Shown piece by piece: positions 25,135 to 33,980 of a stretch of DNA of 64,000 nucleotides (within the stretch, counting starts at the first letter, position 1; every line of letters begins with the position of its first letter). The position numbers and the translations under genes are program-made. The notes beneath the pieces were generated by a model. It was not told where the DNA came from. It made no database searches and saw only the letters and a list, made by a program, of their open reading frames with translations. The DNA lies in the NCBI RefSeq assembly GCF_037190085.1, contig NZ_JBBCJO010000012.1, positions 124,001 through 188,000 on the forward strand. The letters run 5' to 3'. The stretch is from Gemmatimonas aurantiaca. GTDB lineage: Bacteria; Gemmatimonadota; Gemmatimonadetes; Gemmatimonadales; Gemmatimonadaceae.

Positions 25135-25206
25135 TAGCTCCAACGGGAGTCGAACCCGTCTCTCGACCTTGAAAGGGTCGCGTCCTAACCGATAGACGAT
25201 GGAGCC
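25135..25206 (-). tRNA. tRNA-Glu(TTC)
   Basis: Acceptor GGCTCCA/TGGAGCT, anticodon stem CGACC/GGTCG with loop CTTTCAA (anticodon TTC), T arm with GTTCGACTC, discriminator A. The first acceptor pair is G-U. Confidence 0.94.
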
Positions 25207-25237
25207 GTTGGAACTCCGACCGTAACAGCACCTTCAG

Positions 25238-25310
25238 TAGCGGTAACGGGATTCGAACCCGTGTTCCAGCCTTGAGAGGGCTGTGTCCTAGTCCCCTAGA
25301 CGATACCGCC
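25238..25310 (-). tRNA. tRNA-Glu(CTC)
   Basis: Acceptor GGCGGTA/TACCGCT, anticodon stem CAGCC/GGCTG with loop CTCTCAA (anticodon CTC), discriminator A. As in the neighbouring Glu tRNA, the first acceptor pair is G-U. Confidence 0.94.
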
Positions 25311-25382
25311 AAACTGCGGTTGTGAGTTGATGGTGGCAGGTTGGGGGAAAGCCCCCCTCCACACCACCTTCTACCCGAACAA

Positions 25383-25455
25383 CAGGCCCGGAGGGAATCG
25401 AACCCCCAACCGCCGGTTTTGGAGACCGGTGCTCTACCAATTGAGCTACGGACCT
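25383..25455 (-). tRNA. tRNA-Trp(CCA)
   Basis: Acceptor AGGTCCG/CGGGCCT, anticodon stem CCGGT/ACCGG with loop CTCCAAA (anticodon CCA), discriminator G. Confidence 0.95.
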
Positions 25456-25508
25456 CCGGTGAGCGGCGAAGAATCGCTGCCCGCCAGTGAGACTCCTGTG
25501 TGACTCAG

Positions 25509-25583
25509 GGTGACCGACGGGAATCGAACCCGCAACCCCCGGAACCACAATCCGGTGCTCTAACCGATTGAGCTACGGCCACC
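25509..25583 (-). tRNA. tRNA-His(GTG)
   Basis: Acceptor GTGGCCG/CGGTCAC with the extra 5' G (25583) opposite discriminator C, the hallmark of tRNA-His; anticodon stem CCGGA/TCCGG, loop TTGTGGT (anticodon GTG). It is the first gene of the array, 186 bases from the efp stop; that gap shows no further gene. Confidence 0.95.
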
Positions 25584-25769
25584 ATGACCGATCGAGCCGT
25601 ACGCCACAGCGATGCAGCGACTTCTGCAATCGGGACTCCCGGTGACACACCACCCACCGACGAGCGGCGGGCGGAGTTCTACGGGAGACGCAAACGGTAA
25701 CCGGTCGAACGACTGATTTCAAGCGGGGGCGCGCAGGAAGTTCGATGCGCCCACACATGTCAGTCCGAC

Positions 25770-26336
25770 TCAGTCCTTCGCGCGATCGAGGTACTCGCCG
25801 GTGCTCGGATTCACGCGCACGCGGGTGCCCTGTTCGATGAATTCCGGCACGTTCACCGTCACACCGTTCTCGAGCTTCGCCGGCTTCGACGAGGCCGTCT
25901 TCGTGGCCCCACGCACCACCGGCGTCGTCTCGACGATCTCGAACACCAGCGAATTCGGCAACTGAATGCCGATCGGCCGGCCGTTGTAATACTCCGCCAG
26001 GATCTTCATCCCCGGCTGCATCCACGGCGCCGAATCGCCCAGCGACTCTTCGTCCATTTCGAGCTGGTCGTAGTTCTCGCTGTTCATGAAGTGGTACGAA
26101 TCCCCACCCTGATACAGGAACTCCAGTTCGTGCGTTTCCATGTCCGCCTTCACGATCGTGTCGGCCGCACGGAAACGATGTTCGAAGCTCGACCCGGTGC
26201 GCAGGTTCTTCAGCTTCGCCTGCACCATCGCGCGCAGGTTCCCCGGCGTGTGATGCCGGAATTCAACGACACGGCACGGATCGCCTTCGAAGACGAGAAC
26301 CATGCCACGGCGGATCTGGGTTGCGGAAAAAGCCAT
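25770..26336 (-). CDS. efp: Elongation factor P
   Basis: EF-P binds the ribosome between P and E sites and relieves stalling at polyproline. The 188-residue protein has the three beta domains of the family (KOW-like MAFSATQIRRGMVLVFEGDP, OB domain YHFMNSENYDQLEM, C-terminal RVRVNPSTGEYLDRAKD). At the domain I loop the sequence is HTPGNLRAMVQ; the residue aligned with the modified Lys34 of E. coli is Asn33, so neither the lysine nor the arginine modification route can apply there. It precedes the tRNA array on the same strand. Confidence 0.95.
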   Translation of the reverse strand: MAFSATQIRRGMVLVFEGDPCRVVEFRHHTPGNLRAMVQAKLKNLRTGSSFEHRFRAADTIVKADMETHELEFLYQGGDSYHFMNSENYDQLEMDEESLGDSAPWMQPGMKILAEYYNGRPIGIQLPNSLVFEIVETTPVVRGATKTASSKPAKLENGVTVNVPEFIEQGTRVRVNPSTGEYLDRAKD

Positions 26337-26383
26337 ATCGATCGAGCGGCGAACAGGTAGAGAAGTTGGTCCAGCCTCGATAC

Positions 26384-27265
26384 TTACTGCGTTCGGGGAC
26401 GTTTTGGAAGTGTGTCCGCCGCCAGCGGGACGATGCCCAGATCCATCAGCGTCGGTTCGAGGCTGCCCCACACGGCATCGGCGACCCGTTGGGCCCCCAC
26501 CACATTGGGGTGGATCCCGTCGGCCTGATTGAGCGCCGGCACGCCCGCGACCCCCTCCAGCAGAAACGGCCACAGCGCCACGACGGCCACCCGGGCCGCC
26601 CGCTCGTAGGCCGCGTGAAAACGCGTCGTATAACGCTGACCGAGGTTCGTCGGCGCCTCCATCTGGATCAGCACGACCCGGGCCGCCGGCTGATACTCGT
26701 GCACGGCGTCCACCAGCTTCACCAGATTGACGTAGGTCGAATCGGGGTCCACTCCCCGGAGCCCGTCATTGGCCCCCACCTCCAGCACCACCAGCGCCGC
26801 CGGCTGGTCCAGCACCCAGGCCGCGCGACGGAGCGCACCGGCCGACGTCTCCCCGCTCAACCCCGCGTTCACGATCCGCACGGCGTACCCGGCCGAATCC
26901 GCCTTGGCCTGCAACCGCGCCGGATAGGCCTGCTCCGGCGCCACCCCCAGACCGGCCGTGAGACTGGTGCCCAGAAACACCACCCGCGGGATGCCCCCGC
27001 CCCCGTCCCTGCGGGAAGCGGCGCCATCCGTGCCCCGCGGTGTATTCTCCGCGACGGCACCTCGGCTGGCATCCGCTCCCACACCGGCGCCTGAATCCCC
27101 GGAGGCGCCACGCCCGTTGGCAGAGGTGTCCCCTTTGCCTCCGCACGCGAGCAGGGCCAGCGACACGCCCGCGGCCAGCACCCGGCCAGCGCGTCGCCGT
27201 TCCCGCCGTCCGACCCACTGCTCGACCCGCCGTCCGATCCAACGAACCTCTGCTTGCCAACGCAT
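26384..27265 (-). CDS. TesA-like GDSL/SGNH esterase, lipoprotein
   Basis: This 293-residue hydrolase has SGNH blocks: block I FLGTSLTAGLG (Thr in place of the usual Asp, Ser kept), block III GANDGLRG and block V DGIHPN. The family hydrolyses thioesters, aryl esters or lysophospholipids in the periplasm. A lipobox (LALLAC) follows an unusually long basic start and precedes a Gly/Ala-rich linker of about 50 residues. Its ATG overlaps that of the divergent ABC ATPase. The tesA/ybbA divergent order is also known in Escherichia coli. Confidence 0.87.
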   Translation of the reverse strand: MRWQAEVRWIGRRVEQWVGRRERRRAGRVLAAGVSLALLACGGKGDTSANGRGASGDSGAGVGADASRGAVAENTPRGTDGAASRRDGGGGIPRVVFLGTSLTAGLGVAPEQAYPARLQAKADSAGYAVRIVNAGLSGETSAGALRRAAWVLDQPAALVVLEVGANDGLRGVDPDSTYVNLVKLVDAVHEYQPAARVVLIQMEAPTNLGQRYTTRFHAAYERAARVAVVALWPFLLEGVAGVPALNQADGIHPNVVGAQRVADAVWGSLEPTLMDLGIVPLAADTLPKRPRTQ

Positions 27266-27959
27266 GCTTGTTGCCCGTGGCCTTACCAAAGAGTACCTGA
27301 GTGGTTCGCAGCCCCTCACGGTGCTGCGCGATGTGACCTTCGACGTGCCGGCGGGTGCCTTTGTTTCCATCGTCGGACCATCCGGCAGCGGCAAGACGAC
27401 CCTGCTGGGCCTGCTCGCCGGTCTGGATACCCCGTCACGCGGCACGGTGTCCCTCGATGGCGTCGATTTCAGCGCGCTCGATGAAGATCAGCGGGCCCGC
27501 CTGCGCGGGGAGAAAGTTGGATTCGTCTTCCAGAGCTTTCAATTGATCCCCACCCTCACCGCACTCGAAAACGTGCAGGTGCCTCTGGAACTCGCCGGAC
27601 GCGTGGGCGTGCGCGAGGCCGCCACGCGGGCCCGCGACCTGCTCGAGCGCGTGGGCCTGGGGGATCGGGTGCACCACTTCCCCCAGCAGCTCTCCGGTGG
27701 CGAGCAGCAGCGCGTGGCCCTCGCCCGCGCCTTCGTCAACGAGCCCCGCATCCTCTTCGCCGACGAACCCACCGGCAATCTCGATGGCGCCACGGGTGAA
27801 CGCATCGTCGAACTGCTGCAGGCCCTCAACCGCGAACGGGGCTGCACCATCGTGCTCGTCACGCACGACGCGGCGCTGGCGGCGCGTACGCAGCGCACGA
27901 TCCGTCTGCGCGACGGCGTCATCGTCGAGGATCTCCGCCACGATCAGGACGTCGCATGA
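27264..27959 (+). CDS. ABC transporter ATPase, LolD/YbbA (MacB) type
   Basis: This 231-residue ATPase has Walker A GPSGSGKTT, signature LSGGEQQRV, Walker B ILFADEPTGN and the H-loop TLVTHD-like VLVTHD. Type VII ABC ATPases of this group power lipoprotein sorting, MacB efflux or YbbAP-type lipid/esterase functions rather than import. It overlaps the permease gene by ATGA (27956-27959), so the two form the complex. Confidence 0.93.
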   Translation: MLVARGLTKEYLSGSQPLTVLRDVTFDVPAGAFVSIVGPSGSGKTTLLGLLAGLDTPSRGTVSLDGVDFSALDEDQRARLRGEKVGFVFQSFQLIPTLTALENVQVPLELAGRVGVREAATRARDLLERVGLGDRVHHFPQQLSGGEQQRVALARAFVNEPRILFADEPTGNLDGATGERIVELLQALNRERGCTIVLVTHDAALAARTQRTIRLRDGVIVEDLRHDQDVA

Positions 27960-30787
27960 GTACACCCGTGAGCGCGCCCGGCATGTCGCTGGGCGCCCTG
28001 CTCCGCCTGGCCTGGCGTGAAAGCCGGTCGGCGCGCCGGCGTCTGGCGTTGTACATGTCGTCCATCGCCTTCGGGGTGGCCGCGCTCGTGGCTATCGATT
28101 CGTTCGCGGGCAATGTCACGCGCTCGGTGCGCGAACAATCGCGCACCCTGCTGGGTGGCGACATGGCACTCCAGGCGCGTGCGGCATTTCCCGCCGTGGT
28201 GGACACGCTGGTCGATTCGCTGAGCACCCTCGGTGTGCAGCACGCCCGTGTGGCCAATTTCACGTCGATGGCGCTGGCCGAATCCTCGGGGAACACGCGT
28301 CTCGTGCAGGTGCGCGCCGTCTCGCCGGGATATCCCTTCTACGGTGAGATCGAAACGGTGCCGGCCGATGGCTGGCGTCGGGTGCACGACGACACCGTGG
28401 TGTTCGTCGATCCGTCGCTGCTGGTGTCGCTCGATGCGCGCGTGGGCGATCGCCTGCGCCTGGGCCAACAGGTCTTCACCATCGGCGGCACGCTGGGCAA
28501 CGTGCCCGGCGATGCCGGGATCACCGCGGTCATCGGTCCACGCATCTACGTCTCCGATCGCTGGCTGGAGCGCACACGGCTGCTGTCGTTCGGCAGTCGC
28601 GTGGAATACGATCTCATTCTGCGCCTGCCCGCGACGCTGGCCTCATCGGGCAATGCCGCGACGCTCAAGCGTGATCTGCGCCGACGCATCGATCCAAGGC
28701 AGGCCGCCCTCGAGGAAGCGCGCGAAGCCCGCGGAGAAGAACGGTCCCAAGCCGCCGAAGAGGAGGACCCGCGCGACAGCACGTCGACCAGCGCCCGGGA
28801 CATGCCGGTGACGCTGTCGGCAGCGGATACCGTGACAGACACGGGTACGGGCACACGCGCCGAGCCGCGTACCGACAGCGCCGGTGCCGCGGCCGGTCTC
28901 GTGAGCCGGACGCCCCCCACCCGTGTACGCATCCGCACGGTGGCCGACACGGAGCAGGACTTCACCGAGGCCGTCTCACGGCTGGCCGATTTTCTGTCCG
29001 TCATCGGTCTCATCGCGCTGCTGCTGGGTGGCATCGGTGTGGCCAGTGGGGTGAACGCGTTCGTCTCCTCGAAGATCGATACCGTGGCCGTGCTACGCTG
29101 TCTCGGCGCCACCAGCCGGCAGGTGCTCGCGCTCTACGTGGTGCAGGCCGCCTCCATGGGATTCGTGGGCGCCGGCGCGGGTGTGCTGCTCGGTGTGGCC
29201 GTGCAGTTCCTGCTGCCCAATGTGGTCTCGGATTTCCTGCCACTCGATGTCACCATCACGCTCGAGTTCTGGCCGCTGATCCTCGGTCTCGCGACGGGTG
29301 TGTGGGTGTCGCTGGTGTTCGCGTTGCGACCGCTGCTCGCGCTGCGTCGTGTGTCGCCGCTGCAGGCCATCCGGCGCGATGCCGATCCGTCGGCGCTGCC
29401 CAAGGAGTGGAAGGACATGGCCCGTCTCCTCGTGGACGGTCTGCTGGTGGGCAGCATCGTGGCCATCGTGATCTCGCGCATCGGCGACGTGCGGGAAGGA
29501 CTGGGCATCACCGCCGGTATCGCGCTGGTGGTGGCGGTGTTGTGGGTGGCGGCCACGCTGCTCATCGCCGCGGCCCGACGCAGCGCACGCCCTTCGTGGC
29601 CATTCGAACTCCGACAGGGCATCGCCAATCTCCATCGTCCGGCCAATCAGACCCGGGCCGTCACTCTGGCCCTGGGATTCGGTGCGTTTCTGCTCAGCAC
29701 CGTGTATCTGGTGCAGGCCAATCTGCTGGGACGTGTGCAGGCCAGCGCGGAAGGCGCGGCCGGCAACCTGCTCTTCTTCGATGTGCAGGACGATCAGGCC
29801 GCTCCCATCGACTCGCTGCTGAAGGCCCACGATCATCCGGTGGCGCAGCAGACACCCATCGTCACGATGCGCCTCGATGCCATCAATGGCCGCAGCGTCA
29901 CGGCGCTGCTCGCGGACACCACCGTGCGCCGGGCCGGCTGGACGATGCGTCGTGAATTCCGGTCGACCTATCGCGACACGCTGGTGGCGTCGGAGAAACT
30001 GGTGCGCGGCCCCTGGTTCGCACCGGCCACGACACGCGCGGCGGCGCGGGAGGCCAATCCGGATCTGCCCTTCGTGATCTCCCTCGAGGAAGAACTGGCG
30101 CGCGACATGGCCGTGAACATCGGTGACACGCTCACGTGGAATGTGCAGGGCGTGCCGGTGCGCACCGTGGTGGCCAACGTGCGTGCGGTCAACTGGGCAC
30201 GTTTCGAAGCCAACTTCTTCGTGGTGTTCGAACCCGCGGCCCTGCGGCGCGCGCCGCAGCAGTTCGTCATCGTCGCCAACGTGCCGGGTGGCGAAGCCGT
30301 GGCCACGATGCAGCGCGATGTCGTGCGACGTTTTCCGAATGTGTCGAGCGTCGATCTCACTCTCGTGCGCGAAACGATCGGATCGATCGTCAATCGCGTG
30401 ACGCTGGCCATCCGGTTCCTCGGCCTGTTCTCCCTGGCGATGGGCATTCCGGTGCTCTTCAGCGCCGTGGCCGCGACGCGTCGCGCGCGTCTGCGCGAAG
30501 GAGTGTTGCTGCGCACGCTGGGCGCTTCGCAGGCCCAGGTCGCCCGCGTACTGCTCGCGGAATACGGCGCGCTGGGGGCGTTGGGTGCGCTCACCGGCAT
30601 GCTGTTGTCGTTCGTGGGCGCGTGGGCGCTCACATATTTCGTCTTCGAGGAAACGTTCAATCCCGCCGTCGGGCCAACGTTCATGATCGCGGCCGGCATG
30701 CTGCTGCTCACCATGGCGATCGGTCTGCTCACGAGTCGCGACGTGTATCGCGAGACGCCCATGATGGCCATTCGCGAATCGGCCTGA
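27956..30787 (+). CDS. FtsX-type ABC permease, YbbP-like
   Basis: This 943-residue permease has an N-terminal helix, a large periplasmic domain, and a bundle of helices (VIGLIALLLGGIGVASGVNAF; MGFVGAGAGVLLGVAVQFL; ITAGIALVVAVLWVAATLLI), then a second periplasmic domain and three C-terminal helices with FLGLFSLAMGIPVLFSAVAA, the duplicated FtsX layout of YbbP. A low-complexity acidic/Thr-rich insert occurs near residues 258-315. With the ATPase and divergent esterase it likely acts on membrane lipids or hydrophobic compounds. Confidence 0.9.
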   Translation: MSTPVSAPGMSLGALLRLAWRESRSARRRLALYMSSIAFGVAALVAIDSFAGNVTRSVREQSRTLLGGDMALQARAAFPAVVDTLVDSLSTLGVQHARVANFTSMALAESSGNTRLVQVRAVSPGYPFYGEIETVPADGWRRVHDDTVVFVDPSLLVSLDARVGDRLRLGQQVFTIGGTLGNVPGDAGITAVIGPRIYVSDRWLERTRLLSFGSRVEYDLILRLPATLASSGNAATLKRDLRRRIDPRQAALEEAREARGEERSQAAEEEDPRDSTSTSARDMPVTLSAADTVTDTGTGTRAEPRTDSAGAAAGLVSRTPPTRVRIRTVADTEQDFTEAVSRLADFLSVIGLIALLLGGIGVASGVNAFVSSKIDTVAVLRCLGATSRQVLALYVVQAASMGFVGAGAGVLLGVAVQFLLPNVVSDFLPLDVTITLEFWPLILGLATGVWVSLVFALRPLLALRRVSPLQAIRRDADPSALPKEWKDMARLLVDGLLVGSIVAIVISRIGDVREGLGITAGIALVVAVLWVAATLLIAAARRSARPSWPFELRQGIANLHRPANQTRAVTLALGFGAFLLSTVYLVQANLLGRVQASAEGAAGNLLFFDVQDDQAAPIDSLLKAHDHPVAQQTPIVTMRLDAINGRSVTALLADTTVRRAGWTMRREFRSTYRDTLVASEKLVRGPWFAPATTRAAAREANPDLPFVISLEEELARDMAVNIGDTLTWNVQGVPVRTVVANVRAVNWARFEANFFVVFEPAALRRAPQQFVIVANVPGGEAVATMQRDVVRRFPNVSSVDLTLVRETIGSIVNRVTLAIRFLGLFSLAMGIPVLFSAVAATRRARLREGVLLRTLGASQAQVARVLLAEYGALGALGALTGMLLSFVGAWALTYFVFEETFNPAVGPTFMIAAGMLLLTMAIGLLTSRDVYRETPMMAIRESA

Positions 30788-30815
30788 TGCCGCGTCCCGG
30801 CGCCTGCTGAGACTC

Positions 30816-30849
30816 GACGAGGGAGCACCGGTCCGGTTGCTCCCTCGTC
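30816..30849. terminator. Terminator between convergent genes
   Basis: GACGAGGGAGCA (30816-30827) pairs with TGCTCCCTCGTC (30838-30849) over 12 bp. The loop is CCGGTCCGGT. It separates the permease gene from the convergent lipoprotein gene. Confidence 0.75.
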
Positions 30850-30879
30850 TCCGCATCGGAATGGTATCGGGGCCGTGCG

Positions 30880-31692
30880 CTACCGCCGTCCGATGACGCC
30901 GTAGTTCACCGGCACCCCGTCACGCAGGGCGATCCACACCCGCGCCCCGGCGAAAGGACGCAGTGCCTGCGGCACGGGCACCCGTCGCACACCGCTGCCG
31001 TCGGTCAATCGCAACACGCCTTCGGCATCGAGCACGCCATCGACGGCGGGCACTCCATCGGCCGCACGCACGACGTAGTCCGAGACCACGATATCCCGCG
31101 GCGTGACCTTGAGTCCGTGAATGACCACTTCCTTGCCGACGAGCCGCGACATGCCGCTCGTGGCCATGCCGCTCAACGTCACCGTGGCCTCGGGAGTCTG
31201 GAGCACCACCTGGCGCGCCGGTTCCTTCCCCTGATACGCGAGCACACCACGCAGGGAATCGCTGCGACTGCGATTCGCATCGCCGGCTCCCACGAGGCGG
31301 GCCGCGACGGCCCGGGCAATCGAATCCCCGCGGGCCTGCGCACGTCGCGACATCTCGGCGCCCGTTGACGACATCGGTGCGGCAGCAGGCGCTTCGGCAG
31401 CTGCCGACGGGGCCAGGGAACCGCCCACCAGCACGCCGTCACCGGAACCGGTCGCCACACTGACGCCGCTGCGGCGCAGTTCGGCATCCATCGCCGCTCG
31501 AAGGGAATCGAGGGAAACACGCGGGCCGCGGTCGGCCATGGCGATCAGCGAGTCTCCGCGATGCGCCAGCGAATCGAGCCCCGCGACATCACCTTTCACG
31601 GTCACCGATCCATCACCGCCGGAACAGCCGCCGAGCAAGGCAACCGCCAGCACGAAAGGCGTCAGCCGAATCGGGATATCGCATCCATCCAT
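30880..31692 (-). CDS. Uncharacterised lipoprotein
   Basis: This 270-residue protein has a clear lipobox signal (IRLTPFVLAVALLGGC), then a Ser/Ala/Asp-rich stalk and a C-terminal beta-rich region (VVLQTPEATVTLSG, EVVIHGLKVTPRDIVVSDYVV, RVWIALRDGVPVNYGVIG). No family is recognised. ATG 31692 gives a signal of normal length; GTG 31716 is also possible. Confidence 0.65.
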   Translation of the reverse strand: MDGCDIPIRLTPFVLAVALLGGCSGGDGSVTVKGDVAGLDSLAHRGDSLIAMADRGPRVSLDSLRAAMDAELRRSGVSVATGSGDGVLVGGSLAPSAAAEAPAAAPMSSTGAEMSRRAQARGDSIARAVAARLVGAGDANRSRSDSLRGVLAYQGKEPARQVVLQTPEATVTLSGMATSGMSRLVGKEVVIHGLKVTPRDIVVSDYVVRAADGVPAVDGVLDAEGVLRLTDGSGVRRVPVPQALRPFAGARVWIALRDGVPVNYGVIGRR

Positions 31693-31716
31693 GAACGGGA
31701 ACGGGCGCATATCCAC

Positions 31717-32036
31717 AAGCTATGGGTTGCGGTGGCGCCGTCAACGTTACAGGACGGCAATGCAGGGACGAGCGGCGCGACCTCGGCCGCGCCTCCCGGC
31801 ACCGTGGTGAGATGCGACGACATCACCGACCTCACCCGCCTGTCCGCTGACTTCTTCGAGGGCGGAGGCGCATATTGCCGGAGGATCCTGCGGAATCCCG
31901 GGGGCTCCATGCGAGGTGACCGCCGGATGTTCCGCCCCGGACGATGCAACCGACCGTCACGCGTCGGGCCCGGTCGCGCAGATCGTGGTGACCTTGCCCG
32001 GGACGGTGCGTCCAATTTCTGATGGTTGAGCTCCTC
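31717..32036. other. Intergenic region without a supported gene
   Basis: This stretch separates two divergent genes. Open frames here have no Shine-Dalgarno, no recognisable domain and appear to be shadows. It must hold promoters for both genes, but no convincing hexamer pair stands out. Confidence 0.5.
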
Positions 32037-33500
32037 ATGGACTACGACGTGCCCCTGACGCACGAACGATGGCAGGACCACAATCGGCGCGGCCTGGCCT
32101 TTGCCGCCGCGGCCGATTGGACGGAGGCGGCCGATGCGTTTACCGTCGCCGCCGAGGCGCTGGCGTCCGATCCGGAGGAGCTCACCCCGCACGAACCCCT
32201 CGCGCTGGTGCTGGGCAATCTGGCCCAGGCGTGTTTTCGCGCCGGCCGCCTCGACGAAGCGCTGGGGCATGCGCAGCGGGCCTGCGCGCTGCGGGTGGCG
32301 CTCACGGGCGAGGACGGCATGCCCGCCGCCCGGGCCCGTATGGATCTCGCGGTGATCCTGGCCACGGCCGATCGCCGTGATGAGGCCATGACCCTCGTGC
32401 AACGCGCCATCGCGGCCGTGGAGCGTCATGTGGGCGAGGAAGATCCGCGGCTCACCGTGGTGCTGGAGAACGCCGCGCGCATCGCGCTGTCGACCGGGGC
32501 TGCGGCCAGCGCGGAACCGTTTCTGCTGCGGCTCCATGCGCTGCTGGCGCTGCACGATGAGTCCACGGAATCGGCCGATCGGTTGCTGGCCCGCATCGCC
32601 GAGGTGCGGACGATGCAGAGCGGCACACCCAGGGCCGCCGTGCCGGTGGCAACACCACCCGGCGCAACGCCGGCCGTGCCCAGAGAGCCCATGGCCTCAG
32701 CGGCCGTGCCGGCAGCACCCGCGGCCTCGCCGGTCGGTGACCAGTCCCGTGAACTCGCCGCTGATCTGTCCCGTCGCCTGCCCCCCGATTTTCCTGTCGA
32801 TGTCGAATGGGAGGATCAACCGTTGCGGGACGCCGTCGCGCTCACGGATGTCCTGCTGCGCACGACTCCCTCGGGGGTGCCGGCCATTCCCGGACCGGAG
32901 ATCGTGCAGGCCATGCCGGAGATACCGGAGATGTCCGCCGCTACGCCCGATGCCACGCCGACAGCGGAACCGCTGGTGCTCGACTTCGCCGTGCACCACG
33001 GGTTGATCGACGAGGAGTATCTCGAAGCGCCACGGGCGCCGATCACGCCGACTCTGGAGTTGGTGGACGCCATCGAGCCGACGGAGATCAGAGAGGACCG
33101 CGAGGTCGAGGCAAGCGTCAGCGGGATCGTGGAAAGCGTCAGCGAAGCCGCGATGCCGCCAAGTATTGTCCAACCGGATGTTTCGATGGCGAGTGTCGAG
33201 GCGACGGACATGGTGGTGCCGGGTGCCTCACCGGCCGACGCTCCACCAGCAGACATCCCCGCAGCTCCGGTACCGGCGCCGACCAGCCCATCGAGTCAGC
33301 CCCAGCGTTCGCCGCGCAGTGTCGCGGTGGTCCTGCCCACTCCCCATGCCGGATCGGCCGTGGAAACGACGCCCCACGCGCCCCGGGCGCCGGGATCGCA
33401 CGATGCGGCCCCTTCGGCGTCACGCACCCCGCTGCTGCTGCTCGCCGGCGGCCTGCTCGCGGCCGGCGCGGCGGCGGGATGGTGGTTCTTCCTGCGGTGA
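32037..33500 (+). CDS. TPR protein with C-terminal membrane anchor
   Basis: The protein of 487 residues has three to four TPR-like repeats in the first 190 residues (RRGLAFAAAADWTEAADAFTVA, LGNLAQACFRAGRLDEALGHA, RMDLAVILATADRRDEAMTL), a Pro/Ala/Glu-rich middle, and one hydrophobic helix at the very end (LLLLAGGLLAAGAAAGWWFFL). There is no signal peptide, so it is likely tail-anchored with the TPR domain in the cytoplasm. ATG 32022 is an alternative start. Partner unknown. Confidence 0.7.
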   Translation: MDYDVPLTHERWQDHNRRGLAFAAAADWTEAADAFTVAAEALASDPEELTPHEPLALVLGNLAQACFRAGRLDEALGHAQRACALRVALTGEDGMPAARARMDLAVILATADRRDEAMTLVQRAIAAVERHVGEEDPRLTVVLENAARIALSTGAAASAEPFLLRLHALLALHDESTESADRLLARIAEVRTMQSGTPRAAVPVATPPGATPAVPREPMASAAVPAAPAASPVGDQSRELAADLSRRLPPDFPVDVEWEDQPLRDAVALTDVLLRTTPSGVPAIPGPEIVQAMPEIPEMSAATPDATPTAEPLVLDFAVHHGLIDEEYLEAPRAPITPTLELVDAIEPTEIREDREVEASVSGIVESVSEAAMPPSIVQPDVSMASVEATDMVVPGASPADAPPADIPAAPVPAPTSPSSQPQRSPRSVAVVLPTPHAGSAVETTPHAPRAPGSHDAAPSASRTPLLLLAGGLLAAGAAAGWWFFLR

Positions 33501-33619
33501 CCCGCGGCTCCGGTGCCGGAGCCATGGGACGCGACATCCGACACGACACCGGACACGATATCGCCGCGCCGCCGTGCAGCGTCCGGGCGATATGTCCCGC
33601 AATGCGTTCAGTCCGGGTG

Positions 33620-33841
33620 TCAGTTCTTGTGGCGGAAGGTGATCCGGCCACGCGTCAGATCGTATGGCGAGACCTCGACGGTCACACGATCGCCGGCCAA
33701 CACGCGGATGCGATTGCGTCGCATATTTCCAGCCAGTGTCGTCAGCACTTCGTGACCACTCTGCACCGTCACCCGGAACGTCGCGTTCGGGAGAAGTTCC
33801 GTGACGGTTCCTTCGAGTTCAATCGCGTCCTGTTTCCCCAT
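33620..33841 (-). CDS. infA: Translation initiation factor IF-1
   Basis: The 73-residue protein is a single OB fold of the usual length: GKQDAIELEGTVTELLPNA, FRVTVQSGHEVLTTLAGNMR, RNRIRVLAGDRVTVEVSPYD, RGRITFRH. IF-1 binds the ribosomal A site during initiation. The ATG at 33841 matches the family start. It stands outside any ribosomal-protein operon; an N-terminal open extension is not coding. Confidence 0.96.
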   Translation of the reverse strand: MGKQDAIELEGTVTELLPNATFRVTVQSGHEVLTTLAGNMRRNRIRVLAGDRVTVEVSPYDLTRGRITFRHKN

Positions 33842-33980
33842 GTATGCTGCTGCCCTGTCCCTGCGGTGAGTCCCTGCGTGAATCCGGAACGGGAATCGCT
33901 CCGGCGGTAACCCGACAAATCTACACGATGAGTCGGGCTGACGGCCAGCCGTTGGCATTCCTCGGCGCGCCACAGGACCC

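Noticed and set aside
24679..25583. Integration hotspot at the tRNA array
   Set aside because: No integrase, no repeated tRNA 3' ends and no composition change nearby.
29093..30856. 587-codon minus-strand frame
   Set aside because: Antisense of the FtsX-type permease gene, no motif, no ribosome-binding site.
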